From JAHDCJ01 sp039028895 (GTDB taxonomy: Bacteria; Bacteroidota; Bacteroidia; Chitinophagales; Saprospiraceae), in contig JBCCHF010000004.1 in assembly GCA_039028895.1 (NCBI GenBank), forward strand, positions 62,001 to 126,000: 64,000 nt of DNA. The letters are read 5' to 3'. The position numbers were made by a program, and so were the translations under genes. Positions 54,675 to 63,576 of the stretch are shown here, in pieces (the stretch's first letter is position 1; every line of letters starts with the position of its first letter). Under the pieces are notes generated by a model. The model searched no databases, was not told the DNA's origin, and saw nothing but the letters and a program-made list of their open reading frames with translations.

Positions 54675-55397
54675 TCCTTTTTTTGCCATTTCCCGGGCTT
54701 TCGCCAATGCATCGGGCTTGCCAATGTCCATCCAGACAGAGTCATTATGCAAAAAGGCTTTAATCTGGTGGTTGGCCGCCAGATCAAGGTAGGTTTCGAT
54801 TATCGAGAAAACACCTTTATGTTTCATCATTCCCAACAACTCAGGGCTAATTACGTGAACTCCGCTAAAGGCCCTTCGGCTGAGATTTCCCTCACCGATT
54901 CTTGCCATCCTGAATTGCTCATGCTTCGCGTGTTCCCAGCCACATAACTGATAGGTTTCGTCGAATAACAGGTATCGCGAAGTTGAGCGGTCTCTAACTG
55001 CGAGGGTTGCTAATGCTCCAGATTTTAAATGCGTTTCGTACAGATCACTCAAACTGAGGTCTGTCACTACATCTACATTATAAACCAGGAAAGGAGCACC
55101 TCCCTGAAAAAATTTTGATGCTTTTTGTAATCCGCCTCCTGTTTCCAAAACCTGCCCAGTCTCGTCAGATACCGTGACTACCCCATCAAAGTAGTTTTGT
55201 TCTTTAAGGAATGACAGCATTTTTGCAGCAAAATGATGAATATTAACTACGATCTGTTCAGCGCCATGTTCCCGAAGCCGATTGACAGCGAGTTCAAGTA
55301 ATGTCTTGCCATTAATTTCGACCAGCGCTTTGGGTCGGTCTGCTGTATGTGGATATAGTCGTGTGCCGAGTCCGGCTGCAAAGAGCATTGCTTTCAT
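54654..55397 (-). CDS. Sugar-1-phosphate nucleotidyltransferase (MurU-like)
   Basis: 247 aa. N-terminal G-L-G-T-R-L with PKALVEINGK, then YNVDVVTDLSL (metal-binding Asp) and DIGKPDALAKA near the end, as in MurU and other small nucleotidyltransferases. Next to a sugar kinase, 1 bp away, it fits recycling of cell-wall N-acetylmuramate to UDP-MurNAc. Family certain, substrate inferred from context. Confidence 0.85.
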   Translation of the reverse strand: MKAMLFAAGLGTRLYPHTADRPKALVEINGKTLLELAVNRLREHGAEQIVVNIHHFAAKMLSFLKEQNYFDGVVTVSDETGQVLETGGGLQKASKFFQGGAPFLVYNVDVVTDLSLSDLYETHLKSGALATLAVRDRSTSRYLLFDETYQLCGWEHAKHEQFRMARIGEGNLSRRAFSGVHVISPELLGMMKHKGVFSIIETYLDLAANHQIKAFLHNDSVWMDIGKPDALAKAREMAKKGLAGKLF

Positions 55398-55398
55398 A

Positions 55399-56844
55399 CT
55401 ACCAACCTTCTATTTCTCTTTGTAAATGCCTGAGGTCTACCGTTACCGGAAATTTTTCTTCGAGGTAAGCCGCCATTTTATCGGCAGAATAAACGGAACG
55501 GTGTCGTCCTCCGGTACATCCGAACCCAACTGACAAGGAAGAAAAGCCTCTTTCCAGGTAACTTTTAATAGTTGGTTCGATTACCGTACTTACGTTTTGG
55601 ACAAATTCACCAATATTCGATTTTTCTTCGAGAAACTTAATCACGGGTTTATCTCTGCCTGTTAAATCCCGATATTCCTTGTACCTGCCAGGATTATAGA
55701 TGCCTCTGCAGTCAAAAACAAATCCGCCCCCATGGCCCGAAGTGTCTTCCGGGATTCCACTTTTGTATGAAAAACTAAACACTTTGATCGTCAATCCTTG
55801 CGGCTTATCTCTTTCCTGATTCTCATGGTGGGGAATAGGATACATCTGCCTTAAGTCCAACAGTACCGTTTTGAGAGTGGGGATATTTAACGCATTTAAC
55901 TTTTCCGTGATCAGCCACCCAGCATTTTCAAGCGCAAATGGAATACTCTTAATAAAATGTGGTTTTTTCTCATAAAGGCCGCGTAATCCGTAAGTAGCAA
56001 GTACCTGTAATGTCCGAATAAGCACGATGGCATAATAGTCATTACGAAAACTTACAGCATTGATGTCCGTCATTTCTTCAGCCAACCCGATATAATAATC
56101 GAGCAATTCTTCTCTTGCTTCTGCAGATAAAGCCGCCCTGGCCTGGAATAAAAGTGAGGCCAGATCATATTGTAACGGGCCTTTTCTGCCGGCCTGGTAA
56201 TCAATAAAATAAGGGTTACCATCAACCATCATTATGTTCCTGGCCTGGAAGTCACGAAACATAAAATAGTCCATATTGATATTTAACAAGGTAGTGGTCA
56301 GTTCCAGAAAATCAGCCTCAAGTGCTTGTTCATTAAAAGGAATACCAGACAGCTTGAGAAAGTAATATTTGAAAGCATTCAGATCCCATTGAATAGTTTG
56401 CTCATCAAAACTTTTTCGTTGGAAACACAATGAATAATCCAGTCCTTCGCCTCCATTCACCTGAATGTTCAGTAATTGTCGGATGACTTTTTTATAGATG
56501 ATCAAGACCTCATCAGACAATCCATTTTCCTGATTTTGCGATAACACAATATCCAGTAAAATCGTATTGCCAAGATCTTGAAGGAGATAAGTCTGGAAGT
56601 CTTCACCCACTCCATAAATTTGTGGAACGGGAATGTTTTTTGCGAAAAAATGCTCTGTAAATCCAATGAAAGCTTTGTTTTCCGGAATATTGGAGTTGTA
56701 AACTCCTATAGCTGATGCCTGCTCATTTGAAAGCCTGAAATACTTTCGGTCAGAGCCAGAAGGTGGGAGCATTTCAAAGCTGGTATTTTTGTGACCATTC
56801 CATTTTTCGAATAGCGCCTCTAGTTGTAGCCTGGTTTCTTGCAT
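55399..56844 (-). CDS. Sugar kinase (AmgK-like) fused to RapZ C-terminal domain
   Basis: 481 aa. Residues 1-340 are an aminoglycoside-phosphotransferase-type kinase with FRDFQARN (Asp198 as base, Asn203) and IDYQ (Asp215 for Mg). The usual His before R-D is Phe. Residues 350-479 match the RapZ C-terminal domain: DCRGIYNPG (378-386) and GCTGGRHRS (442-450). In E. coli that domain binds glucosamine-6-phosphate and the small RNA GlmZ. The N-terminal RapZ ATPase is absent. Likely phosphorylates a cell-wall amino sugar for the nucleotidyltransferase beside it and may sense the product. Confidence 0.88.
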   Translation of the reverse strand: MQETRLQLEALFEKWNGHKNTSFEMLPPSGSDRKYFRLSNEQASAIGVYNSNIPENKAFIGFTEHFFAKNIPVPQIYGVGEDFQTYLLQDLGNTILLDIVLSQNQENGLSDEVLIIYKKVIRQLLNIQVNGGEGLDYSLCFQRKSFDEQTIQWDLNAFKYYFLKLSGIPFNEQALEADFLELTTTLLNINMDYFMFRDFQARNIMMVDGNPYFIDYQAGRKGPLQYDLASLLFQARAALSAEAREELLDYYIGLAEEMTDINAVSFRNDYYAIVLIRTLQVLATYGLRGLYEKKPHFIKSIPFALENAGWLITEKLNALNIPTLKTVLLDLRQMYPIPHHENQERDKPQGLTIKVFSFSYKSGIPEDTSGHGGGFVFDCRGIYNPGRYKEYRDLTGRDKPVIKFLEEKSNIGEFVQNVSTVIEPTIKSYLERGFSSLSVGFGCTGGRHRSVYSADKMAAYLEEKFPVTVDLRHLQREIEGW

Positions 56845-56905
56845 TTATCCGTTTTTTGGTATTGGTCTTCAATCACAGGGAGGTATTGGGGCAACCAAGG
56901 TTGCA

Positions 56906-58030
56906 TTATATTTCGAAGCGCGTTGAAACAAATCCATTATGCATTCTGGGTTCGAACCAGGTCGATTTTGGGGGCATAATTTCATCAGCATCAGCAATAG
57001 CCATAAGTTCTTCTATCCTTATCGGGAAAAGGCTAAAGGCAACTGCACTTTGATTCTTACCCACCTTTTTTTCGAGTGATCCCAATCCTTTGGGTCCTTC
57101 TACATATTTCACCCTGGCGTCATGTCTTACATCTTTAATCCCAAGCACTTTTTTGAGGATAACCCGATTGAGCAAACTGACATCAAGACGGTCGATAAGC
57201 TTGTCTTTCTTGTTGAGCAGATGGGGTTTTGGAGTCAGTTTAAACCATTTTTTACGGATAAACATTCCAATTTCATTTTTTGCTGCAGGGAAAAATTGCC
57301 CACCTTGCTTTTCGATAATGAAATGTTTGCGCAGCTCTGCTTTAAACCCTTTGTCTGAATAATTATTCTGGGTAACCACGACTCTGTTAAACTCATGAAT
57401 AGTTAACTGATCAGAAGCAAAAAATGCTGACAAGAGTACGTCATAAGGTTTTCCGCCAGTTTCTTCGCCATACAGTTTCAGGATTTTCCGAAACATAATA
57501 GCTGTAGCTTCGGAACGATGATGACCATCTGCAATATAAGTGCGTGCCACTTTTTCTTTAAACAGGCGTTTGAATTCATCAATATGTGCCTGTTCATTGA
57601 CCAGCCAGAAACGGTGAATGGCCTTACGGTATTCCTGCTGATAAAGCACAGGATATATATCGATACACTTCTCGAGTAAGGCTTCAATTTCATCAACCCT
57701 CGAATAAGCCAATAAGGCGGGTTTCACGTGTGCTTCCCGCTGAAAAAACAACTCCATCATCTGGTTCCGCTTAGCCTGAAGCGTATTCTCGTGACGAATG
57801 ATCTTTTTATCTAGATATTCGCGAATATCGATGTACCCAATCAACCCTGTATGGGTTCGGTCATCTTTTTCCTGTTGGTAAACCACAAAACTTTCAGGAT
57901 AATCGGACAAGAATTTATTTTGAGACCAAAAAGCAGGGAATTCCTCTTTGACCCTGTCAAAAAAATCAGCAGGTTCATCAATGAGGTCCAAATTTGGGAT
58001 AACAGGCTTGACTGGTTTAATGACAGCCAT
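56906..58030 (-). CDS. DUF1015 protein (SerC/SerA-linked)
   Basis: 374 aa. Conserved segment ADGHHRSEATAIMF (His-His) and GLIGYIDI, with a C-terminal FSLFPIRIEELMAIADADE motif, identify the DUF1015 family. Often encoded next to serA and serC in Bacteroidota, as here with serA 115 bp upstream. No catalytic role is established. Cytoplasmic. Confidence 0.85.
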   Translation of the reverse strand: MAVIKPVKPVIPNLDLIDEPADFFDRVKEEFPAFWSQNKFLSDYPESFVVYQQEKDDRTHTGLIGYIDIREYLDKKIIRHENTLQAKRNQMMELFFQREAHVKPALLAYSRVDEIEALLEKCIDIYPVLYQQEYRKAIHRFWLVNEQAHIDEFKRLFKEKVARTYIADGHHRSEATAIMFRKILKLYGEETGGKPYDVLLSAFFASDQLTIHEFNRVVVTQNNYSDKGFKAELRKHFIIEKQGGQFFPAAKNEIGMFIRKKWFKLTPKPHLLNKKDKLIDRLDVSLLNRVILKKVLGIKDVRHDARVKYVEGPKGLGSLEKKVGKNQSAVAFSLFPIRIEELMAIADADEIMPPKSTWFEPRMHNGFVSTRFEI

Positions 58031-58144
58031 TAGCTATATTTCGAGGTTCGAGTTGTGTGGTTTGTGATCCTGAATGGGCTATTCATCCTCCGAATTTGGA
58101 GCTTTTTAATTTGATGAATATTTGAACGCCAAACAACGATACGA

Positions 58145-59107
58145 TTATTTTTCGAAATGGGCTATGATTTTATCTGCCAATTCCAATCCGATATTTCTCT
58201 GAGCTTCCCCTGTTGATGCTCCGATATGTGGACTTAAGGAAATTTTGGGATGGTCGAGAAGCTCTTGCCTTGGCGTTGGTTCATTTACGAATACGTCCAG
58301 CGCGGCTCCAGCTACTTTTCCACTTTCTAAAGCTTCCAGTAAGGCATCTTCGTCAATCACCCCTCCTCTGGCTGCATTTACAATAAAGACACCGTCTTTC
58401 ATCCGGGCAAATTCTGCTTGGCCAATAAGCGCTTTTCCACCTTGTTTAAATGGTACGTGCACAGTAATGAAATCCGCATGCTCAAGCATATCCTCAAAAC
58501 TGTCTGTCTTCAGGGTTACAGAAAGTGAGGCGTCCTTGATTTTGAAAATATCAACATCAATTTTCAATTCATCATAGATCAGATCTACGGGCATTACATT
58601 CATGCCTAGACCTAAGGCAGCACGGGCCACATATTGACCAATACGCCCAAAACCCAGCAATCCAAGGGTTTTACCCCGTAGCTCAACCCCACCTGAATAT
58701 TTCTTCTTTAAAGCCTTAAAGGCCGAATTGCCTTGCGAGGGCATCTGCCGGTTAGCATCATGTAATGAGCGGGCCAGTGAAAACAAATGTGCAAATACCA
58801 ATTCAGCAACAGATTGCGAAGATGCTGCTGGTGTATTAATAACTTCAATACCTTTTGATTGTGCATAAGCCACATCAATATTATCCAGCCCAACACCCCC
58901 TCTTGCAATGACTTTCAAATTAGGGCAAACATCAATAAGTTCTTGTCTTACTTTAGTGGCACTCCTAACAACAATCCCTTGATAGTCAGGCAGAATTTCA
59001 GGAAGTTTATCTTGAGGTACTTTATCATTATGTACCACAAATCCGGCATCCTCTAACAACATTTTCCCATCAGGATGGATACCATCATTTACCAGGATCT
59101 TTATCAT
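58145..59107 (-). CDS. serA: D-3-phosphoglycerate dehydrogenase
   Basis: 320 aa, the short form without an ACT domain. NAD-binding GLLGFGRIGQYVARA, the catalytic Arg/Glu region NAARGGVIDEDALLEAL and the His in SPHIGAST are all present. Catalyses the first step of serine synthesis. It could be another D-2-hydroxyacid dehydrogenase, but its neighbour DUF1015 favours SerA. Cytoplasmic. Confidence 0.85.
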   Translation of the reverse strand: MIKILVNDGIHPDGKMLLEDAGFVVHNDKVPQDKLPEILPDYQGIVVRSATKVRQELIDVCPNLKVIARGGVGLDNIDVAYAQSKGIEVINTPAASSQSVAELVFAHLFSLARSLHDANRQMPSQGNSAFKALKKKYSGGVELRGKTLGLLGFGRIGQYVARAALGLGMNVMPVDLIYDELKIDVDIFKIKDASLSVTLKTDSFEDMLEHADFITVHVPFKQGGKALIGQAEFARMKDGVFIVNAARGGVIDEDALLEALESGKVAGAALDVFVNEPTPRQELLDHPKISLSPHIGASTGEAQRNIGLELADKIIAHFEK

Positions 59108-59405
59108 TTTTTTATAAATTTTTCAGGTTGTAAAAAGATCGCGCAAGTTACTAGTTTTTGTAGGGAAAAGGAGGGAAAAAATGAAAAACATGTCCACCTC
59201 CTCTAACTCCTCCTGAAGGAGGAGAACTTCTATCGAGACATCATGTTCCATTCTAAACCTCCTCTAACTCCTCCTGAAGGAGGAGAACTTCTATCGAGAC
59301 ATCATGTTCCATTTTGCTGGAGGAGAAGGGTTAGGGTTGAGGTAAAAAGCCCCGAACCACATCTGGCCCGAGGCATCGCTTATGACAAGTATGTATGAAA
59401 CATTT
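59108..59405. other. 298-bp intergenic region with repeats
   Basis: Holds the tandem and inverted repeat element at 59196-59343. No gene seen. Lies before serA and after the YvlD-like gene, which both read leftward. Confidence 0.6.
59196..59343. repeat. REP-like element with a duplicated 57-bp unit
   Basis: Two identical 57-bp copies at 59196-59252 and 59257-59313, 4 bp apart. Each begins ACCTCCTCTAACTCCTCC and contains the inverted pair CTCCTCC/GGAGGAG. The 3' end (GGAGGAGAAGGGTTAGGG then TTGAGGT, 59319-59343) is an imperfect inverse of the start. It has the character of a small, non-coding, mobile or REP-type element. Purine/pyrimidine-rich strands alternate. Confidence 0.75.
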
Positions 59406-59786
59406 TTAGAACAAGGCAAAGAGAATTGAATTACTTACCGAGACTACAATGGCAAGTATTAGAGCAGATATGAACCCTTTCACCTTGAAGTTATCCAGGA
59501 AAAAGCCTGCTATTAATATGATTATCGCATCGATTACAAAACGGAAAAGTCCCAGGGTTAGGAAAGTGATGGGCAATGCCAGTACATCCATTACCTTACC
59601 AACTGTAGCATTCAGGATGGATACCACTACAGCCACGATAAGCGCCGAGATAAAATTCTTGATCTCAATACCGCTTAAGATGAAAGCACCAGCAAAAAAT
59701 GAAACTGCTGAAACAAGTATAGTGAACAGCAACCCTGGGGAATTTGCGCCATCAAGTAATAAAGTTGTCAGAAGAAGAGTGTCCAT
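59406..59786 (-). CDS. Small membrane protein, phage holin family 4 (YvlD-like)
   Basis: 126 aa from the ATG at 59786; a TTG at 59807 adds seven residues. Four hydrophobic helices (10-32, 40-60, 65-95, 100-122) with IKNFISALIVAVVVSILNA and the near-repeat VKGFISALILAIVVSVSNS, the pattern of the DUF/phage_holin_4 family such as B. subtilis YvlD. No phage genes lie nearby. Function unknown, possibly in stress resistance of the envelope. Confidence 0.75.
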   Translation of the reverse strand: MDTLLLTTLLLDGANSPGLLFTILVSAVSFFAGAFILSGIEIKNFISALIVAVVVSILNATVGKVMDVLALPITFLTLGLFRFVIDAIIILIAGFFLDNFKVKGFISALILAIVVSVSNSILFALF

Positions 59787-59895
59787 AAAGTTGTTTTTTA
59801 TGGACAATATAGGTGGACAAAGGTCTAGAGGTCAATATTCTAAGACGAAAGTCGACCTGCAAACGACAAAGCCCGGGTTTTCAGGTTTTGGAAGC

Positions 59896-62688
59896 CTATT
59901 CGTTGAATCCGATCCTTGTATCTAGTTCATCACAGTCGGGACACACCTTCGAGAACGCATCAAGACCACAAGTCAAAAAGTCGTCAAACTCACCGACATC
60001 AGGCGTATAGCCTCTTGGGTTGTTTAGTAATCGTTCCTCGTGACTTACAAGTACGTAATAAGGCTGTGAGTTGGCATTGAAGTGTGTTGCTTGGAAATCA
60101 GCCCATTTTTGACCAACCGTACGCTTTTTCTTACCGTCTAATTCCGAAATATACGGCTCTGGCAATTTGGTTCTGTCATCTACGTACAACGAAACCAATA
60201 CGAAATCATCTTTTAGCTTATTAAGAATAGATTCGTTGGGCCATACATGCTCTTCCATCTTACGACAATTCACACAACCAAATCCGGTAAAGTCGATCAG
60301 CACTGGCTTTTTAACCTTTTTGGCGTAAGCCAGACCTTTTTCATAATCCTTGAAACAATCAAGGCCAATCGGACACTCTCCGGTTTTTACGCCATCGACT
60401 TTAGCCAGTCCTGTCTGTACCGCTTCTGGCTCATCTTTGAAGATCGCATAATGTGTTGGAGGTGCAAGACCACTTAACACAGGCAATGAGTTGTAAGTTC
60501 CGAGGTTTGGGTTAGTTGAAAGACCCGTAGCTAGGTAAATGGTAAACGCAGCCATCATGGCCCCGAAAGCCAATCTGCCCTTAGACAATTTTGCCTTTGG
60601 TGGATCATGAGGGAATTTGATAAAACCAAACAGGTATAAAGAAAGACCAAGGAAAATAAGAATCCATAGTCCCATGAATAGTTCGTATTTGAGGATACCC
60701 CAGCTTTGTGTCATGTCAACAACTGACAAGAATTTCAGTGCAAGCGCTAATTCAAGAAATCCAAGGGTAACCTTAACAGTGTTCATCCAGCCACCAGACT
60801 TCGGTAGTGAGTTCAACCAACCGGGGAAAGCCGCAAAGAAGGCAAATGGCAACGCTAATGCTAATGAGAATCCGAGCATACCAATTGGAGGTCCTAAAGC
60901 GAAACTGCCAAATTGGTTGGCACCAGAAGTACCTGCTTCCACTAACAATGTGCCGATAATAGGTCCTGTGCAGGAGAAAGATACAATACCCAACGTAAAG
61001 GCCATGAAGAAAATACCGATCATCCCGCCGCGATCAGCCATTCGATCCGTCTTGTTGGCCCAAGAGCTTGGCAAGGTAATCTCGAAATAACCGAAAAATG
61101 AGATTGCAAAGATCACAAACAGGGCGAAGAACACAAGATTAAGAATCATGTCAGTTGACAAACGATTCATGATCTCAGGTCCAAACAATAGAGTTAGTGA
61201 AGTACCCAGAGACACATAAATTACGATGATTGACAAACCGTATAATATCGCATTCTGAATACCTTTTGTTTTCGTTTTACTTTGTTTGGTAAAAAAGCTC
61301 ACCGTCAACGGAATCATGGGAAACACACATGGCGTCAACAAGGCGATTAAACCACCAAGAAAGCCCAATACGAAAATCACCCAAAGACTGGAAAAACTTT
61401 TCTTTTCGCCGCAAGGCTGCACTGGTTCACCAAACATGCCGGCTTCCACTGTTTCTGGCTCGCTTGGTACTTCACCAATATTTGTAAAACCAAGATCTGC
61501 ACCACTGTCAACTGCAGTTCCTATATCAGCCGTTGGCTGAGTGGGATCGATCATAAAATCAAGGTTACCGAAACGGCATTGGATATCATTACAAGTAACA
61601 AACCCCAACAAGGCCAGGAATGGCTGTTCGGGATTATCAACTTTTATTCGTTGTGTAAAACTCGCATTCTCATAGAATTTGGCGACATCGGCTTCGAAGT
61701 ATTTATCAAAGCCAGATTTGCGATCTCCTTCCTCTTTAACTACCCCCACCATTTCTACCTTGTTATCGCCTTCAAACTCAAGCAGTGTGGTGTAGGTGGC
61801 TTCCTGATCTTCCTGGATCATGGAATAAATGGTCCAGCCTTCAGGAGCAGTGGCTGAAAGGGTCAGGTCAAACTCATTGTCTCCTACAGGCTCAAGTGCA
61901 TAGGTCCAATCGAGTGGGCTGTCTTCATCTCCTTTTATATCGCCAGCAGCAGAGCCTTTTCTATTCATTGACCTGGAGCCTGTTTCTTCCTCTTCTTCCG
62001 GAGTGGTTTCGACTTCAAGCTCCGGATTATTTTCTTCTGTGTTGGCAACTTCTGCCTCTTCTATTTTTTCTTCTTTCGCATCAGGTTGCTCTGCAACTAC
62101 TTCTTCTTTTCCTGGATTCTCTTCCGGCTTAACTTCTGCTGTGGTTTCAGGATTTTTTTCTTTATTGACCGCAGCATTAGTCTCTTCATTCGTCGGTGTC
62201 ACCTCTGATCTTGAATCATCAGGTGATGTACTAGAACGTTCCACTGAAAAAGAAAAATCGACATCTGTTGGTGGGAGGCATGTTTTGTCGTTGCATGTCA
62301 TAAATGTCAGATACCCAGTCGCCGTACCTTTAACTTCAGTAATTTTCACCTTCTGGACAAAAGTGACCTTCTTTTTGAAATAACGAAGTGTCATGTCAAA
62401 AATCTGGCTGTGTTCTTCTTTGATATCGCCAACTTCCTGAACCTTTCCTACCAGATTGAAGCCTTTGACTTCCTCAAATTCGAAAGCAGTCGGTATTGGC
62501 CCGCCTTCTTCAATATGTTGAGAATAAACGTGCCATCCAGACTCAATCGTAGATGTAAACTGGAGTTCGTATTCGTTTTCAGCCGTCTTTTTGGTATCAA
62601 AAGACCATTTGACAGGTTCGAGGATCTGTCCAAAACTGGCAGAAGCACCTAGACAAAGGACAAATAAAAGTGAGAGAAACCTTGACAT
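59896..62688 (-). CDS. dsbD: DsbD-family thiol:disulfide interchange protein with duplicated N-terminal domain
   Basis: 930 aa from the ATG at 62688 (MSRFLSLLFVLCLGASASFGQ signal peptide); a GTG at 62745 lies upstream of the -7 element. Carries electrons from cytoplasmic thioredoxin across the membrane. Two tandem periplasmic nDsbD domains, each with its redox pair (CNDKTC and CNDIQC), are separated by an acidic Glu/Pro linker of about 95 residues. An eight-helix core has PCVFPMIP and SCTGPIIG, and a C-terminal thioredoxin domain has CVNC (about 803-806). Usual DsbD has only one nDsbD. Confidence 0.9.
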   Translation of the reverse strand: MSRFLSLLFVLCLGASASFGQILEPVKWSFDTKKTAENEYELQFTSTIESGWHVYSQHIEEGGPIPTAFEFEEVKGFNLVGKVQEVGDIKEEHSQIFDMTLRYFKKKVTFVQKVKITEVKGTATGYLTFMTCNDKTCLPPTDVDFSFSVERSSTSPDDSRSEVTPTNEETNAAVNKEKNPETTAEVKPEENPGKEEVVAEQPDAKEEKIEEAEVANTEENNPELEVETTPEEEEETGSRSMNRKGSAAGDIKGDEDSPLDWTYALEPVGDNEFDLTLSATAPEGWTIYSMIQEDQEATYTTLLEFEGDNKVEMVGVVKEEGDRKSGFDKYFEADVAKFYENASFTQRIKVDNPEQPFLALLGFVTCNDIQCRFGNLDFMIDPTQPTADIGTAVDSGADLGFTNIGEVPSEPETVEAGMFGEPVQPCGEKKSFSSLWVIFVLGFLGGLIALLTPCVFPMIPLTVSFFTKQSKTKTKGIQNAILYGLSIIVIYVSLGTSLTLLFGPEIMNRLSTDMILNLVFFALFVIFAISFFGYFEITLPSSWANKTDRMADRGGMIGIFFMAFTLGIVSFSCTGPIIGTLLVEAGTSGANQFGSFALGPPIGMLGFSLALALPFAFFAAFPGWLNSLPKSGGWMNTVKVTLGFLELALALKFLSVVDMTQSWGILKYELFMGLWILIFLGLSLYLFGFIKFPHDPPKAKLSKGRLAFGAMMAAFTIYLATGLSTNPNLGTYNSLPVLSGLAPPTHYAIFKDEPEAVQTGLAKVDGVKTGECPIGLDCFKDYEKGLAYAKKVKKPVLIDFTGFGCVNCRKMEEHVWPNESILNKLKDDFVLVSLYVDDRTKLPEPYISELDGKKKRTVGQKWADFQATHFNANSQPYYVLVSHEERLLNNPRGYTPDVGEFDDFLTCGLDAFSKVCPDCDELDTRIGFNE

Positions 62689-62729
62689 AAGAAGCGAATT
62701 TGTGATTATTAATTTACGCTGGGGTGGTA

Positions 62730-62737
62730 CAAATATA
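62730..62737 (-). promoter_or_regulatory. Candidate -7 element for dsbD
   Basis: Minus strand TATATTTG fits TAnnTTTG. It lies 42 bp before the chosen dsbD start and downstream of the alternative GTG at 62745, which it therefore argues against. Confidence 0.4.
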
Positions 62738-62805
62738 ATGCGCACCTTGCTGGTTGTCAGTTAATAAAAAGTTAATTGACAAAAAAAGGTCCGAAGCCTT
62801 ACAAA

Positions 62806-63513
62806 TTAAACTGTTACGCTAATTTTTGTTACCAAAGACTCAAACAAGATGCGACCATCTGTGTTTCCAAGTGCATCTTCAGATGCGCGTTCAGGGTGAG
62901 GCATCATGCCAAACACATTCCTATTGGCATTACAAATACCAGCGATATTGTTTACAGCTCCATTGGGGTTAGCCTCATCTGTGATATTACCATCTTCATC
63001 GCAGTACCGGAAAAGGACTTGGTCGTTAGCTTCAAGCCTTGCGATAGTTTCCGCATCAGCATAATAACGACCTTCTGCATGTGCTATCGGAATTTTCAAG
63101 ACACTTTCAGCATTGATCAAACGCGTGACTGCGCTATTTGGGGTAGCTGCTTTCAAGTGAATATTCTTACAAATAAATTTTTGGTTTACATTTCTGAGGA
63201 GGACACCTGGCAATAACCCCATTTCACACAGGATCTGGAAACCATTACAGATACCAAAGATGTATCCGCCATTTTCGGCGAAAGCTCGAACGGCTTTCAT
63301 GATCGGGGAAAAACTGGCAATAGCGCCACAACGCAGGTAATCTCCGTACGAAAATCCACCAGGCAGAATAATGCAATCACCGGGGCCATACCCTTCAAGT
63401 GATTCGTTTTTATGCCATAATTCTTCCACTTCCTGGCCCATAACTTCGCCAAGGACGTGCATCATATCATGGTCACAATTTGAACCTGGGAAAACAACTA
63501 CTCCAAATTTCAT
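62806..63513 (-). CDS. purQ: Phosphoribosylformylglycinamidine synthase, glutaminase subunit
   Basis: 235 aa from the ATG at 63513; a TTG at 63519 adds two residues. Class I glutamine amidotransferase giving ammonia to PurL in purine synthesis. Nucleophile Cys in FGICNGFQIL, then HAEGRYY and MMPHPERASE with the His-Glu pair. GSNCDHD is the family N-terminal signature. purL and purS are outside the window. Confidence 0.95.
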   Translation of the reverse strand: MKFGVVVFPGSNCDHDMMHVLGEVMGQEVEELWHKNESLEGYGPGDCIILPGGFSYGDYLRCGAIASFSPIMKAVRAFAENGGYIFGICNGFQILCEMGLLPGVLLRNVNQKFICKNIHLKAATPNSAVTRLINAESVLKIPIAHAEGRYYADAETIARLEANDQVLFRYCDEDGNITDEANPNGAVNNIAGICNANRNVFGMMPHPERASEDALGNTDGRILFESLVTKISVTV

Positions 63514-63576
63514 TTGCAATTTGTTTTAACAAAAAGAAAAAAATGACCGCAACTTGCGATGATCATCATTTACTGT

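Noticed and set aside
59196..59313. Two 57-bp repeats as a CRISPR remnant
   Set aside because: Only two copies with a 4-bp gap and no spacer-sized interval; no cas genes nearby.
59406..59786. Holin-family protein as a prophage mark
   Set aside because: It matches the YvlD-type chromosomal family, and no phage structural, lysis or integration genes surround it.
62689..62745. GTG at 62745 as the dsbD start
   Set aside because: The added residues hide the signal peptide and lie upstream of a -7 element at 62730-62737.
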